Origin: an uncultured Prevotella sp.
GTDB taxonomy: Bacteria > Bacteroidota > Bacteroidia > Bacteroidales > Bacteroidaceae
DNA length: 64,000 nt
Assembly (NCBI RefSeq): GCF_946407605.1
Contig: NZ_CAMJOS010000011.1
Coordinates: forward strand, 1 to 64,000
Direction: 5' to 3'
Of the stretch, positions 56,766-64,000 are shown piece by piece. The position numbers were made by a program, and so were the translations under genes. Below the pieces are notes generated by a model that saw only the letters and a program-made list of their open reading frames with translations, had not been told where the DNA came from and made no database searches. Position 1 is the first letter of the stretch, and each line of letters begins with the position of its first letter.

Positions 56766-56812
56766 ATCTTAAATTATTTACCTTTTTACCCTATATCTTA
56801 CTTATTCGGATG

Positions 56813-56843
56813 CAAAATTACAGTTTTTTTCTTTAATTTGCAA
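56813..56843 (-). promoter_or_regulatory. Sigma-ABfr promoter of the his operon
   Basis: On the minus strand TTG (56841-56843) and TAATTTTG (56813-56820) are 20 bases apart. The leader of hisG is about 45 bases with no obvious histidine-rich leader peptide, so attenuation of the enteric kind is not supported. Confidence 0.65.
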
Positions 56844-56852
56844 TAAAATGCT

Positions 56853-56860
56853 TACTTTTG
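56853..56860 (+). promoter_or_regulatory. Sigma-ABfr -7 element (TACTTTTG)
   Basis: TACTTTTGCATC lies 19 bases before the TTG start of the lytic transglycosylase gene at 56880. It is divergent from the his promoter with interleaved -33 regions. Confidence 0.65.
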
Positions 56861-56879
56861 CATCAAAATTCTGAGTTTT

Positions 56880-57935
56880 TTGAAACAGACAAGTATATTT
56901 ATGCTCTTTTTCCTGCTCTTTGCGTCTTGCTCGCAACGACAGGAGACCATTACCCTACCCTGGACGGTTTCTACCTCCGAGGGGAGCAATTCACAGTTCG
57001 ACCTCTCTGAGATACAACAGGCTGGCGAGCTGATTGGCGTGACCCTCATAGGTCCTGACACTTATTATGGCTACCAAGGTCGCCATCTGGGTGCACATTA
57101 TCTTTTAGGAGAACAGTTTGCCAGCGAGCTTGGCGTGAAGCTGCGCATGGAGACCTGTCGTGACACCAGCGAACTGAGAGAACGCCTGACTGCAGGCGAT
57201 GCCGACATTATCATCATGGCACTCGACACCACAAACAATAAGACGCCAGGATGGGTCGTTGGTCCAGAAAAGCCTTTGTTGGAAGAGGCTCTGAACAATT
57301 GGTATAAGCCCGATATGCTGGCACAAGCCCGATTGCAAGAAAAACAACTGCTCTCACGACCTCGTGTCCAGCGACGGGTCTATGCACCCATGCTTTCCCA
57401 TCAAGTCATCTCACGTTATGACGGCCTTTTCCGTTTATATGGAAGAAGAATAGGTTGGGACTGGCGACTATTGGCAGCCCAATGCTATCAGGAGTCAACA
57501 TTCGATCCTGAAGCGCAATCTTGGGCTGGCGCCAAGGGTCTCATGCAGATTATGCCTGCAACAGCCGACCATCTGGGACTGCCTCGCGATGAGATAACCA
57601 ATCCTGAGAAGAACATCGAGGCAGCCACTCGTCTGCTGAAGGAGCTGGAGGGCGAGCTGTCGTTTGTGCACAACTATTTCGAGCGTCAGAATCTGGCATT
57701 GGCATCCTATAATGGTGGTCTGCAACATATTCGCGACGCCATGAGGTTGGCAGAGCGCGATGGTCGCAATCCTCAGGTATGGAGCGATGTGAAGGAATAT
57801 GTGCTTCGCCTCAGCGATCCGAAGTATTATCGCGACTCGTTGGTCCAGAGCGGCTATATGCGAGGTAAGGAAACGGCCGAATATGTTGACCAGATACGGC
57901 TTAGATATATGAAATACAAACAATCTGTAAGATAA
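56880..57935 (+). CDS. MltF-like lytic transglycosylase lipoprotein
   Basis: A 351-residue protein with a TTG start (56880) giving MKQTSIFMLFFLLFASCSQR; the lysine before the hydrophobic core and the lipobox FASC support this start over the ATG at 56901. Residues about 50-130 resemble a reduced solute-binding domain (LGAHYLLGEQFASELGVKL, GDADIIIMALDTT). Residues about 180-320 are an SLT domain: WRLLAAQCYQESTFDPEAQS with catalytic Glu, AKGLMQIMPATADHLG, and LALASYNGGLQHIRDA. It cleaves murein to anhydro-muropeptides at the outer membrane. The BadF-type gene follows 5 bases on. Confidence 0.88.
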   Translation: MKQTSIFMLFFLLFASCSQRQETITLPWTVSTSEGSNSQFDLSEIQQAGELIGVTLIGPDTYYGYQGRHLGAHYLLGEQFASELGVKLRMETCRDTSELRERLTAGDADIIIMALDTTNNKTPGWVVGPEKPLLEEALNNWYKPDMLAQARLQEKQLLSRPRVQRRVYAPMLSHQVISRYDGLFRLYGRRIGWDWRLLAAQCYQESTFDPEAQSWAGAKGLMQIMPATADHLGLPRDEITNPEKNIEAATRLLKELEGELSFVHNYFERQNLALASYNGGLQHIRDAMRLAERDGRNPQVWSDVKEYVLRLSDPKYYRDSLVQSGYMRGKETAEYVDQIRLRYMKYKQSVR

Positions 57936-57940
57936 CCATC

Positions 57941-58765
57941 ATGAAACATCATTCGCTCATAGCTGATAGCGGCAGCACCAAAACAGACTGGGCCATTGAC
58001 GGCCAGCGCATCAAGACTCAAGGTATTAACCCTTTCCATCAGGACGAAGCCACCATTCGCAGCATCCTGAAAGACGAGTTGCTGCCTCAATTAGGAACAG
58101 CTTATGTTGAGAGCATTCAGTTTTACGGAAGTGGTGTGAGACCCGAGTTGCAAACGAAGATGCAGCAATTGCTTCAGGAAGCCTTTCCTCAGGCCACCCA
58201 CATCGAGGCCCAAAGCGACTTGCTGGGGGCAGCACGAGCACTGTGTGGAAAGAAAGAGGGTATCGCCTGCATCTTGGGCACAGGTGCCAACTCGTGCCTG
58301 TTCGATGGTCAGCAGATTGTTATGAACACCCCCGCCTTGGGCTATATCCTGGGTGACGAGGGCAGCGGTGCCACCTTGGGAAAGCGTTTTCTGAATGCCC
58401 TTTATAAAGGCAGACTATCCCAAGATCTCAAGACGACTTTTGAGTCGGAACTGCAGTTGTCAATGCCACAGATAATAGACCGTGTGTATCGTCAACCACA
58501 GGCCAACCGTTGGCTGGCTTCGCTATCAGAATTTATCAGCAAGTATACCAATGAACCAGCCGTTAACGAACTGACAATCAACAGTTTTAAGGAGTTTATT
58601 ATACACAACATCAACCCCTATCAACGTCGCGATCTACCCATCTCAGCTGTAGGCAGCATTGCCTTCTACTATCAGGAACAGCTGAAGCAGGCAGCCCAAG
58701 AAGAAGGCTACTCAGTAGGACTGATACTGCGTAGTCCCATCGATGCGTTAGTCCAGATGGAATAG
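57941..58765 (+). CDS. BadF/BcrA-type ATPase, probable N-acetylglucosamine kinase
   Basis: A 274-residue ASKHA-fold protein. ATP-site motifs are LIADSGSTKTDWAIDG (phosphate 1), SDLLGAARALCGKKEGIACILGTGANS-type core (read as EAQSDLLGAARAL, then IACILGTGANSCLFDG, phosphate 2), and YILGDEGSGATLGKRFL typical of GlcNAc kinases. The adenosine motif is ISAVGSIAFYYQ. Next to a lytic transglycosylase this fits salvage of murein amino sugars. The last 18 bases overlap rhaM on the other strand. Confidence 0.87.
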   Translation: MKHHSLIADSGSTKTDWAIDGQRIKTQGINPFHQDEATIRSILKDELLPQLGTAYVESIQFYGSGVRPELQTKMQQLLQEAFPQATHIEAQSDLLGAARALCGKKEGIACILGTGANSCLFDGQQIVMNTPALGYILGDEGSGATLGKRFLNALYKGRLSQDLKTTFESELQLSMPQIIDRVYRQPQANRWLASLSEFISKYTNEPAVNELTINSFKEFIIHNINPYQRRDLPISAVGSIAFYYQEQLKQAAQEEGYSVGLILRSPIDALVQME

Positions 58766-59068
58766 CTCTGGCAACGGAATGGTCACAGGCGAATTGTCGT
58801 CATTCACCTCCATGATATCCGACATCATATCCCACCAACGTTGCGTGATGGGATCAACATGAGTGGTATCTTGCGAGTTGCCTTCCTTAGAGCACTCCTG
58901 ATAGGCAAACAGAATATTCGTATCCTTGTCCCAGTAGATGCTATAATTACCTACGCCCTGCTCCTTAATCATCTTCTTCAGCTCTGGCCAGATGGCAGCA
59001 TGACGCTTGGCATATTCGTTCTCGAAGCCTGGCTTCAAAAACATCTTAAATGCAAATCTCTTCGTCAT
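58748..59068 (-). CDS. rhaM: L-rhamnose mutarotase
   Basis: A 106-residue dimeric ferredoxin-like enzyme that interconverts anomers of L-rhamnose. Family marks are MFLKPGFENEYAKRHAAIWPEL (His and Trp region), YSIYWDKDTNILFAYQEC and a tail WWDMMSDIMEVNDDNSP. No other rha gene is close, so it may serve another 6-deoxy sugar. It follows the glycosyltransferase gene by 4 bases, and convergently overlaps the BadF-type gene by 18 bases. Confidence 0.9.
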   Translation of the reverse strand: MTKRFAFKMFLKPGFENEYAKRHAAIWPELKKMIKEQGVGNYSIYWDKDTNILFAYQECSKEGNSQDTTHVDPITQRWWDMMSDIMEVNDDNSPVTIPLPELFHLD

Positions 59069-59072
59069 ATGA

Positions 59073-59960
59073 TTACTTTTTTATGCTCAAGTAGTATCCT
59101 AACTTATATAATTTGAAAATCTTTAGCGAGGGGTTCTGACCACATAGGTTCCTGCGTTCCAAGGCACCAAACAGACGATGCCAGCAACGGAAAAACCAAC
59201 GTACGACACCCAAGTGAATACCCTCGACAAACGTTAGCATCTGAGAATAGCCGCGCAGGTCGCTGCGGAAAGCGTGGAGCGTACGCAGTCCCTCTTCCGT
59301 CTTACTCACGAAATGGGCATTGTCCTCAAAATCGAAGAAGCCTGCAGGATTATCCACATGCACTATCTTTATATCGTTTTTCCTCAGCTGCTTACCAAAG
59401 AACACATCCTCATAACCATAGTGACGGAAACGCTCGTCAAAAGGATTAGCCAGCATCAAGTCCCTACGTATCAAGAAGTTGCAGGTATGAAAATGCTGAT
59501 AAGGTCGCTTCTTACGCTCTTCGGCCCGATGCATGGGTTCATTCTCTTTCTCATAGATAAAACGCAAGGAAGAACGTGAGCCTTCACCCACCACATAGCC
59601 GCCATAGGCTACCTCGTCAGTTTCAGCCTCCATCCAGTTTCTCAGGAAATGCTTAGAAGGAATAGCCATATCGCCATCCAAGAACAGCAGCCATTCATAT
59701 TGAGCCTCACGAGCCAGCACATTACGGATGGCAGCTCGTCCCACATTCTGACTGCGCTTCAGGTAGCGGCAACAGGGAATCGTGGCTATCTCTGCGTTGG
59801 CAGCAAGGGCGTCAGCATCCGTTGTTCCATCCTCAGCCACAATCACCTCGCAGGTTACGCCTTCCTTTCTCAGGTCTTCCACCTGAGCACACAAATCCTT
59901 CACCATCAGGGTGCAAGGATGGTTATATGCAGGTATAAGTATCGACAATTCTTGCTTCAT
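59073..59960 (-). CDS. Family 2 glycosyltransferase
   Basis: A 295-residue GT-A enzyme from the ATG at 59958-59960 (MKQELSILIPAYNHPCTL). It has the nucleotide-sugar site VIVAEDGTTDADALA, the metal motif LLFLDGDMAIPSKHF (DxD-like), GYEDVFFGKQLRKNDIKI and a C-terminal amphipathic stretch. Probably builds a surface polysaccharide or glycoprotein glycan. The -7 box TAATTTTG at 59967-59974 leaves only about 4 bases of leader. It is in one operon with rhaM. Confidence 0.87.
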   Translation of the reverse strand: MKQELSILIPAYNHPCTLMVKDLCAQVEDLRKEGVTCEVIVAEDGTTDADALAANAEIATIPCCRYLKRSQNVGRAAIRNVLAREAQYEWLLFLDGDMAIPSKHFLRNWMEAETDEVAYGGYVVGEGSRSSLRFIYEKENEPMHRAEERKKRPYQHFHTCNFLIRRDLMLANPFDERFRHYGYEDVFFGKQLRKNDIKIVHVDNPAGFFDFEDNAHFVSKTEEGLRTLHAFRSDLRGYSQMLTFVEGIHLGVVRWFFRCWHRLFGALERRNLCGQNPSLKIFKLYKLGYYLSIKK

Positions 59961-59997
59961 CGGGCACAAAATTACACAAAAAAACTAAAAAAAACGC

Positions 59998-60040
59998 TGC
60001 GGAAGCAAAATTTTCACTCTTCACTTTTCACTTTTCACTT
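59998..60040. repeat. Dispersed repeat copy 2, upstream of rpsP
   Basis: TGCGGAAGCAAAATTTTCAC, then TCTTCACTTTTCACTTTTCAC: a diverged copy of the unit at 55877-55916 and 63219-63250. It lies between divergent genes and ends 8 bases before the rpsP -7 box. Confidence 0.75.
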
Positions 60041-60048
60041 TTTTTTCG

Positions 60049-60056
60049 TACCTTTG
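60049..60056 (+). promoter_or_regulatory. Sigma-ABfr -7 element of rpsP (TACCTTTG)
   Basis: TTCGTACCTTTGCACC lies 64 bases before the rpsP start. The preceding CTTTT-rich repeat supplies the -33 zone, without a clear TTTG. Confidence 0.65.
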
Positions 60057-60119
60057 CACCCGCTTTCACGAGATGGAGGCATGAAATTCAAACTTTTAAC
60101 AACAAAAAACATTTAAAAC

Positions 60120-60653
60120 ATGGCAACAAAAATCAGATTGCAGCGCGGTGGTCGTAAGAGCTATGCTTTCTACAGCATCGTTATCGCCGACGCTCGTGCA
60201 CCACGTGATGGTCGTTTCACTGAGAAGATTGGTTCTTACAATCCTAACACCAATCCCGCCACGGTAGACTTGAATTTCGACCGTGCATTGTACTGGGTAG
60301 AGGTAGGCGCACAGCCCACTGACACTGTTCGTAACATCCTCAGCCGCGAGGGCGTTTACCTGATGAAGCACCTGAAGGGTGGCGTAAAGAAGGGCGCTTT
60401 CGACGAGGCTACTGCTCAGAAGAAGTTCGATGCATGGAAGGCAGACAAGCAGAAGGGTCTTGAAAAGGTAGCAGCCGAGGTAGCTAAGGCTAAGAAGGAT
60501 GCAGCAGCAAAGGCTCTGGCAGAGGAGAAGAAGGTGAACGAGGCTATTGCCAAGAAGGTAGCTGACAAGAAAGCTGCTGCTGTGGCTGAGCCCGAGGTTG
60601 AGGCTCCCGCAGAGGAGGCAGCCGCCACTGAAGAGGCTCCCGCCGAGGCTTAA
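60120..60653 (+). CDS. rpsP: 30S ribosomal protein S16 with long C-terminal extension
   Basis: A 177-residue ribosomal protein. Residues 1-80 are standard S16 ([58 protein letters not shown]). The rest is a Lys/Ala/Glu-rich helix ([20 protein letters not shown]) ending in an acidic Ala/Glu/Pro tail; the extension is usual in Bacteroidota, roughly doubling the enteric length (about 82). It stands alone here, without rimM or trmD, and ends in a strong terminator. Confidence 0.97.
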   Translation: MATKIRLQRGGRKSYAFYSIVIADARAPRDGRFTEKIGSYNPNTNPATVDLNFDRALYWVEVGAQPTDTVRNILSREGVYLMKHLKGGVKKGAFDEATAQKKFDAWKADKQKGLEKVAAEVAKAKKDAAAKALAEEKKVNEAIAKKVADKKAAAVAEPEVEAPAEEAAATEEAPAEA

Positions 60654-60693
60654 TCTTGTTGCAAAGGCTCACCTTTCATCAAGGAAAATTATC

Positions 60694-60732
60694 AAAAGAT
60701 GCGGAATATTGATTGTTCCGCATCTTTTTTTT
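60694..60732 (+). terminator. Intrinsic terminator of rpsP
   Basis: AAAAGATGCGGAA (60694-60706) pairs perfectly with TTCCGCATCTTTT (60716-60728), followed by more T. A plus-strand ORF start at 60699 lies inside this hairpin and is not used. Confidence 0.9.
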
Positions 60733-60739
60733 GTATTAA

Positions 60740-60771
60740 TTTGGCATTTTGCTCGCTAATTCGTACCTTTG
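60740..60771 (+). promoter_or_regulatory. Full sigma-ABfr promoter of the flavoprotein gene
   Basis: TTTG (60740-60743) and TACCTTTG (60764-60771) are 20 bases apart. Transcription would begin near 60775, confirming the coding start at 60813. Confidence 0.75.
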
Positions 60772-60812
60772 CAGCCGAATTTCAATCATTTTGTAGCAGA
60801 CAAGCATCATTT

Positions 60813-63173
60813 ATGAACAAAATTGTAAGAAAAGAACAGTTCTCAGAGAAGGTTTTCCTTTTCGAGATTGAGGCTCCGCTGATTGCGAAGAGCCGTAAAG
60901 CTGGTAACTTCGTCATCGTGCGCGTTGGAAAGAAAGGTGAGCGTATGCCCCTGACCATCGCTGGCGCAGACATCGAGAAAGGCACCATCACGCTGGTGGT
61001 TCAGATGGTGGGTCTCTCATCGAAGAAGCTGTGCGCCCTGAACGAAGGCGATTATGTGACAGACGTAGTAGGTCCGCTGGGTAATCCCACAAAGATTGAG
61101 AAGTACGGCACCGTGGTATGTGCTGGTGGTGGACTGGGTGTGGCTCCTATGCTGCCCATCATCCAGGCTTTGAAGGCCGCTGGCAACCGTGTGCTGTCTG
61201 TGATGGCTGGTCGCTCTAAGGACCTTATTATATTAGAGGATAAGGTACGCGAGAGCTCTGACGAGGTGATTATCATGACTGACGACGGCTCGTACGGCGA
61301 GAAGGGCGTTGTGACTGTGGGTATGGAGAAATTCTTCGAACAGGAACACGTCGATAAGGTCTTCGCCATTGGCCCTCCAATCATGATGAAGTTCTCGAAC
61401 CTCACCGCCCAGAAGCACAATATTCCCTGCGAGGTATCGCTCAACACCATTATGGTTGATGGTACTGGTATGTGTGGTGCTTGTCGTCTGACGATTGGTG
61501 GTAAGACCAAGTTTGTCTGCATCGACGGTCCTGAGTTTGATGGTGCACTGGTTGACTGGGACGAGATGTTCAAACGTATGGGAACTTTCAAGCGCGAGGA
61601 GCAGGAGGAGCTGGCCCACTACGAGGAGCACCTGGATTCAGTAGAAAGTGGACAATTGAAAGTTGAAAGTTCAAAGACCGCAGATATCAAGATGGACAGC
61701 GATCCCACCAACGATCCTATCGAGGTGCTGACTGATCGCAACGCTGCTTGGCGCGACGAGCTCAGAAAGAGCATGAAACCCAAGGAGCGCACACAGATTG
61801 AGCGTGTGGTGATGCCTGAGCTCGACCCCGTTTATCGTGCTACAACTCGTACAGAAGAGGTAAATATCGGCCTGACCAAGGAGATGGCAATGACAGAGGC
61901 CAAGCGCTGTCTGGACTGCGCCAAGCCTACTTGCGTAGAGGGCTGTCCTGTAAATATCAATATCCCATCGTTCATCAAGAACATCGAGCGTGGTCAGTTC
62001 CTGGCTGCTGCTAAGGTGCTGAAGAACACCTCTGCCCTACCCGCTGTCTGCGGACGTGTGTGTCCTCAGGAGAAGCAGTGTGAGAGCAAGTGTATTCACC
62101 TGAAGATGAACGAACCCGCTGTAGCCATCGGCTATCTGGAGCGTTTTGCTGCTGACTTCGAACGCGAGAGCGGCAACATCTCTCTGCCTGAGATTGCAGC
62201 CTCTAACGGCATCAAGATTGCTGTTGTAGGCTCTGGTCCTGCAGGACTGAGTTTCGCTGGCGACATGGTGAAGAAGGGCTACGACGTGTATGTCTTCGAG
62301 GCATTGCACGAAATCGGTGGTGTGCTTAAGTATGGTATTCCCGAGTTCCGTCTGCCCAACAAGATTGTCGACGTAGAAATCGAGAACCTTGCCAAGATGG
62401 GCGTTCATTTCCAGACCGACGTCATCGTGGGTAAGACCATCAGCGTAGAACAGCTGGAGCAGCAGGGCTTCAAGGGCATCTTCGTGGGCTCTGGTGCTGG
62501 TCTGCCTAACTTCATGAATATCCCTGGTGAGAACAGCATCAACATCATGTCAAGTAACGAGTATCTGACACGTGTAAACCTGATGGACGCTGCCAACCCC
62601 AAGACCGATACGCCGCTGAATCCTGCCAAGAGCGTGCTCGTGGTGGGTGGTGGTAACACCGCTATGGACTCTTGTCGTACAGCCAAGCGCTTAGGTGCTG
62701 ACGTCACACTGGTTTATCGTCGTTCTGAGGTTGAGATGCCTGCTCGTCTAGAGGAGGTGAAGCACGCCAAGGAAGAGGGCATCAAGTTCCTCACCCTGCA
62801 TAATCCTATCGAGTATATCGCTGACGAGGCTGGTGCTGTGAAGCAGGCTGTTCTGCAGGTAATGGAGCTTGGCGAGCCCGATGCTTCTGGCCGTCGTTCG
62901 CCTGTACCTGTTGAGGGCAAGACCGTCACACTCGATGTCGATCAGGTGATTGTGGCTGTAGGTGTATCGCCTAACCCACTCGTTCCCAAGAGTATCGAGG
63001 GCTTGGAGCTGGGTCGCAAGAACACCATCGCCGTCTCTGAGGAGATGCAGTCAAGCCGCAAGGAGATCTTTGCTGGTGGTGACATCGTACGTGGTGGTGC
63101 AACGGTGATTCTCGCTATGGGCGACGGCCGTCGTGCTGCCCAGAACATGGACGCTTATTTAAGTGAAAAGTGA
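60813..63173 (+). CDS. Fused ferredoxin-NADP+ reductase-like / glutamate synthase small subunit-like flavoprotein
   Basis: A 786-residue cytosolic protein from the ATG at 60813 (MNKIVRKEQFSEKVFLF). Residues about 1-260 are a PyrK/NfnA-like FAD/NAD-binding unit with a [2Fe-2S] cluster (CAGGGLGVAPMLPI, GTGMCGACRLTIGGKTKFVC). After a linker, the rest is NfnB/GltD-like: two [4Fe-4S] motifs (CLDCAKPTCVEGCPVNI and CGRVCPQEKQCESKC), FAD site VVGSGPAGLSFAGDMV and NADP site VLVVGGGNTAMDSC. This matches the NfnAB type of electron-bifurcating transhydrogenase in one chain. The linker near 275-290 (VESGQLKVESSK) is encoded by GAAAGTTGA repeats, and the last codons and TGA lie in another repeat. Confidence 0.93.
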   Translation: MNKIVRKEQFSEKVFLFEIEAPLIAKSRKAGNFVIVRVGKKGERMPLTIAGADIEKGTITLVVQMVGLSSKKLCALNEGDYVTDVVGPLGNPTKIEKYGTVVCAGGGLGVAPMLPIIQALKAAGNRVLSVMAGRSKDLIILEDKVRESSDEVIIMTDDGSYGEKGVVTVGMEKFFEQEHVDKVFAIGPPIMMKFSNLTAQKHNIPCEVSLNTIMVDGTGMCGACRLTIGGKTKFVCIDGPEFDGALVDWDEMFKRMGTFKREEQEELAHYEEHLDSVESGQLKVESSKTADIKMDSDPTNDPIEVLTDRNAAWRDELRKSMKPKERTQIERVVMPELDPVYRATTRTEEVNIGLTKEMAMTEAKRCLDCAKPTCVEGCPVNINIPSFIKNIERGQFLAAAKVLKNTSALPAVCGRVCPQEKQCESKCIHLKMNEPAVAIGYLERFAADFERESGNISLPEIAASNGIKIAVVGSGPAGLSFAGDMVKKGYDVYVFEALHEIGGVLKYGIPEFRLPNKIVDVEIENLAKMGVHFQTDVIVGKTISVEQLEQQGFKGIFVGSGAGLPNFMNIPGENSINIMSSNEYLTRVNLMDAANPKTDTPLNPAKSVLVVGGGNTAMDSCRTAKRLGADVTLVYRRSEVEMPARLEEVKHAKEEGIKFLTLHNPIEYIADEAGAVKQAVLQVMELGEPDASGRRSPVPVEGKTVTLDVDQVIVAVGVSPNPLVPKSIEGLELGRKNTIAVSEEMQSSRKEIFAGGDIVRGGATVILAMGDGRRAAQNMDAYLSEK
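61641..61676 (+). repeat. In-frame GAAAGTTGA-type repeat in the flavoprotein linker
   Basis: GTAGAAAGTGGACAATTGAA, then AGTTGAAAGTTCAAAG: the same words as in the grpE-dnaJ gap at 15877-15916, read here as VESGQLKVESSK between the two flavoprotein domains. Confidence 0.7.
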
Positions 63174-63250
63174 AAAGTGAAAAGTGAATAATTTGCTGCT
63201 GCCTTTCATTTGTCGGTGTGCGGTAGCAAATTTTTCACTTTTCACTATTA
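63161..63250. repeat. Dispersed repeat copy 3 with inverted arms
   Basis: Left arm: AAGTGAAAAGTGAAAAGTGA and AAAGTGAATAATTTGCT (63161-63197), starting inside the flavoprotein gene, whose final codons AGT GAA AAG TGA are repeat bases. Right arm: TGCGGTAGCAAATTTTTCAC (63219 on), complementary to the left. Together they could form a stem of about 20 bp with a 25-base loop. Confidence 0.8.
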
Positions 63251-63266
63251 CCTATTACTTTAAATT

Positions 63267-63638
63267 ATGAACGGACTATATACCATCATATTGCTCATAC
63301 TAAGCAACGTCTTCATGACACTTGCTTGGTATGGGCATTTAAAGTTACAGGAGAACGGCACCAGCAGCAACTGGCCCCTCATCGGCGTCATCGTCTTCTC
63401 GTGGGGCATCGCCTTCTTTGAGTACTGCTGTCAGGTGCCTGCCAATCGTTTGGGCTTCGTAGAAAACGGAGGACCCTTCAACCTCATTCAGCTGAAGGTC
63501 ATCCAGGAGTGCATCTCGCTGGCTGTGTTCTGCATCATTGCCAACATCATGTTCCAGGGCACTCACCTGCATTGGAACCACATCCTGGCCTTCCTGCTCA
63601 TCATTTGCGCCGTTTACTTAGTGTTTATGGATAAATGA
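63267..63638 (+). CDS. DMT-family small membrane protein (DUF486)
   Basis: A 123-residue inner-membrane protein with four helices (YTIILLILSNVFMTLAWYG, WPLIGVIVFSWGIAFFEYC, SLAVFCIIANIMF and ILAFLLIICAVYLVF). The motif FFEYCCQVPANRLGF, followed by FNLIQLKVIQECISL, is typical of DUF486, a half-size relative of drug/metabolite transporters. Substrate unknown. Its TGA overlaps the ATG of ttcA (4 bases). Confidence 0.9.
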   Translation: MNGLYTIILLILSNVFMTLAWYGHLKLQENGTSSNWPLIGVIVFSWGIAFFEYCCQVPANRLGFVENGGPFNLIQLKVIQECISLAVFCIIANIMFQGTHLHWNHILAFLLIICAVYLVFMDK

Positions 63639-64000
63639 TGAAGACAGAGCTTGAACGCTTGGAGAAACGCATCCGAGAACGCTTTGTAAAAGCCTTTGCC
63701 ACCTACCGTCTGCTTGAGGACAACGACTATGTGCTCGTAGGACTGTCAGGTGGCAAAGACTCTTTGTGTCTGCTCGAGATGCTGGCCAAGCGCGCCAAGA
63801 TAGACAAGCCCAAGTTCCGTGTTGAAGCTATCCATGTGCGCATGGAGAATATCTCATACGAGACCTCTACCGACTATCTGCAGCACTTCTGCGACGACCT
63901 CGGCGTAAAGCTCCATATCGTCACCACCAGCTTCTCTCCCACCCCAACTAATCATAATTCTGAATTCTCAACTCTCCGCTCGAGCTCTGCTCGCTTGCTA
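63635..64000 (+). CDS. ttcA: tRNA 2-thiocytidine synthase TtcA-like, 3' end beyond the window
   Basis: The first 122 codons of a PP-loop ATPase that thiolates cytidine 32 of tRNA. Visible: TELERLEKRIRERFVKAFAT, the ATP motif VLVGLSGGKDSLCLLEML near 39-56, and IHVRMENISYETSTDYLQHF. After LHIVTTSFSPTPT the frame enters NHNSEFSTLRSSSARLL, a Ser/Arg-rich stretch where family members have a Cys-containing segment. This stretch is encoded by repeat-like DNA. The frame is open at the right edge. Translationally coupled to the DUF486 gene. Confidence 0.85.
   Translation, partial: MMKTELERLEKRIRERFVKAFATYRLLEDNDYVLVGLSGGKDSLCLLEMLAKRAKIDKPKFRVEAIHVRMENISYETSTDYLQHFCDDLGVKLHIVTTSFSPTPTNHNSEFSTLRSSSARLL

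Noticed and set aside
56765..56806. Histidine leader peptide or T-box before hisG
   Set aside because: The leader is only about 45 bases and has no His-rich ORF or T-box-like elements.
60699..60812. 38-codon N-terminal extension of the flavoprotein
   Set aside because: It would start inside the rpsP terminator and upstream of the promoter at 60740-60771.

Overview
The window reads as chromosomal DNA of a Prevotella-like member of the Bacteroidales. Most upstream regions carry the Bacteroidota sigma-ABfr promoter (-7 TAnnTTTG, often with a -33 TTG/TTTG about 20 nt upstream), and Shine-Dalgarno sites are not evident. Lineage markers are an lpxC-fabZ fusion, a long Rho with an acidic/Ala-rich insertion, S16 with a long C-terminal tail, a SusD-like protein, type IX secretion (T9SS)-like C-terminal domains, a HU-like/smalltalk gene pair and a fused NfnBA/GltD-like flavoprotein. 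No rRNA, tRNA, CRISPR array or complete insertion sequence was seen.

Layout. 1-6990 is accessory DNA: small unknown genes on the minus strand, a HIRAN-like/RteC-like protein, an outer-membrane barrel with a lipoprotein partner, a polyvalent-protein-type kinase, a non-coding block with nested inverted repeats, and a HU-like gene followed by a 33-residue smalltalk gene and a terminator. 7079-18432 holds a TraB/GumN protein, a thioredoxin-fold protein, an operon of phosphopantetheinyl transferase, RluA and a tiny membrane protein (minus), a CotH-type secreted protein, an ABC-F ATPase, grpE-dnaJ behind a consensus sigma-54 site, and folC. 18529-22215 is a galactose operon (galM, MFS transporter, galK, terminator). 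22230-31769 runs from a membrane protein and a MORN-GH25 lysozyme through an HD hydrolase, lpxD, lpxC-fabZ, lpxA and miaA to a class A penicillin-binding protein: lipid A and murein synthesis in one direction.

31770-36063 contains a candidate small RNA and a two-gene operon of a T9SS-like small protein and a double-length SusD-like protein with no SusC. 36089-42893 (minus) holds fur-purA-hisS and SPOR-ruvX-def-TPR. 43106-43944 is a YtxH/holin-like/coiled-coil envelope operon. 45065-49574 encodes a very large two-part histidine kinase, its response regulator and a membrane protein. 49614-51353 is kdgK-eda (2-keto-3-deoxygluconate catabolism). 51450-56765 is hisG-hisD-hisC followed by rho. The right end has a lytic transglycosylase, a BadF-type kinase, rhaM, a glycosyltransferase, rpsP, the flavoprotein fusion, a DUF486 protein and a truncated ttcA.

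The most unusual signals are: (i) purine-rich tandem repeats (GTGAAAAG, GAAAGTTGA and relatives) that begin directly at or after stop codons and are also captured in frame inside at least two genes; (ii) 8-bp phased inverted half-sites around a 40-bp AT palindrome at 5462-5638; (iii) the orphan SusD fusion; (iv) the candidate small RNA near 31933-32022; (v) the sigma-54 promoter before grpE; (vi) the histidine kinase whose second half begins with its own signal peptide. Coordinates were read by eye from the sequence; family names come from recognition of motifs, not from a search.
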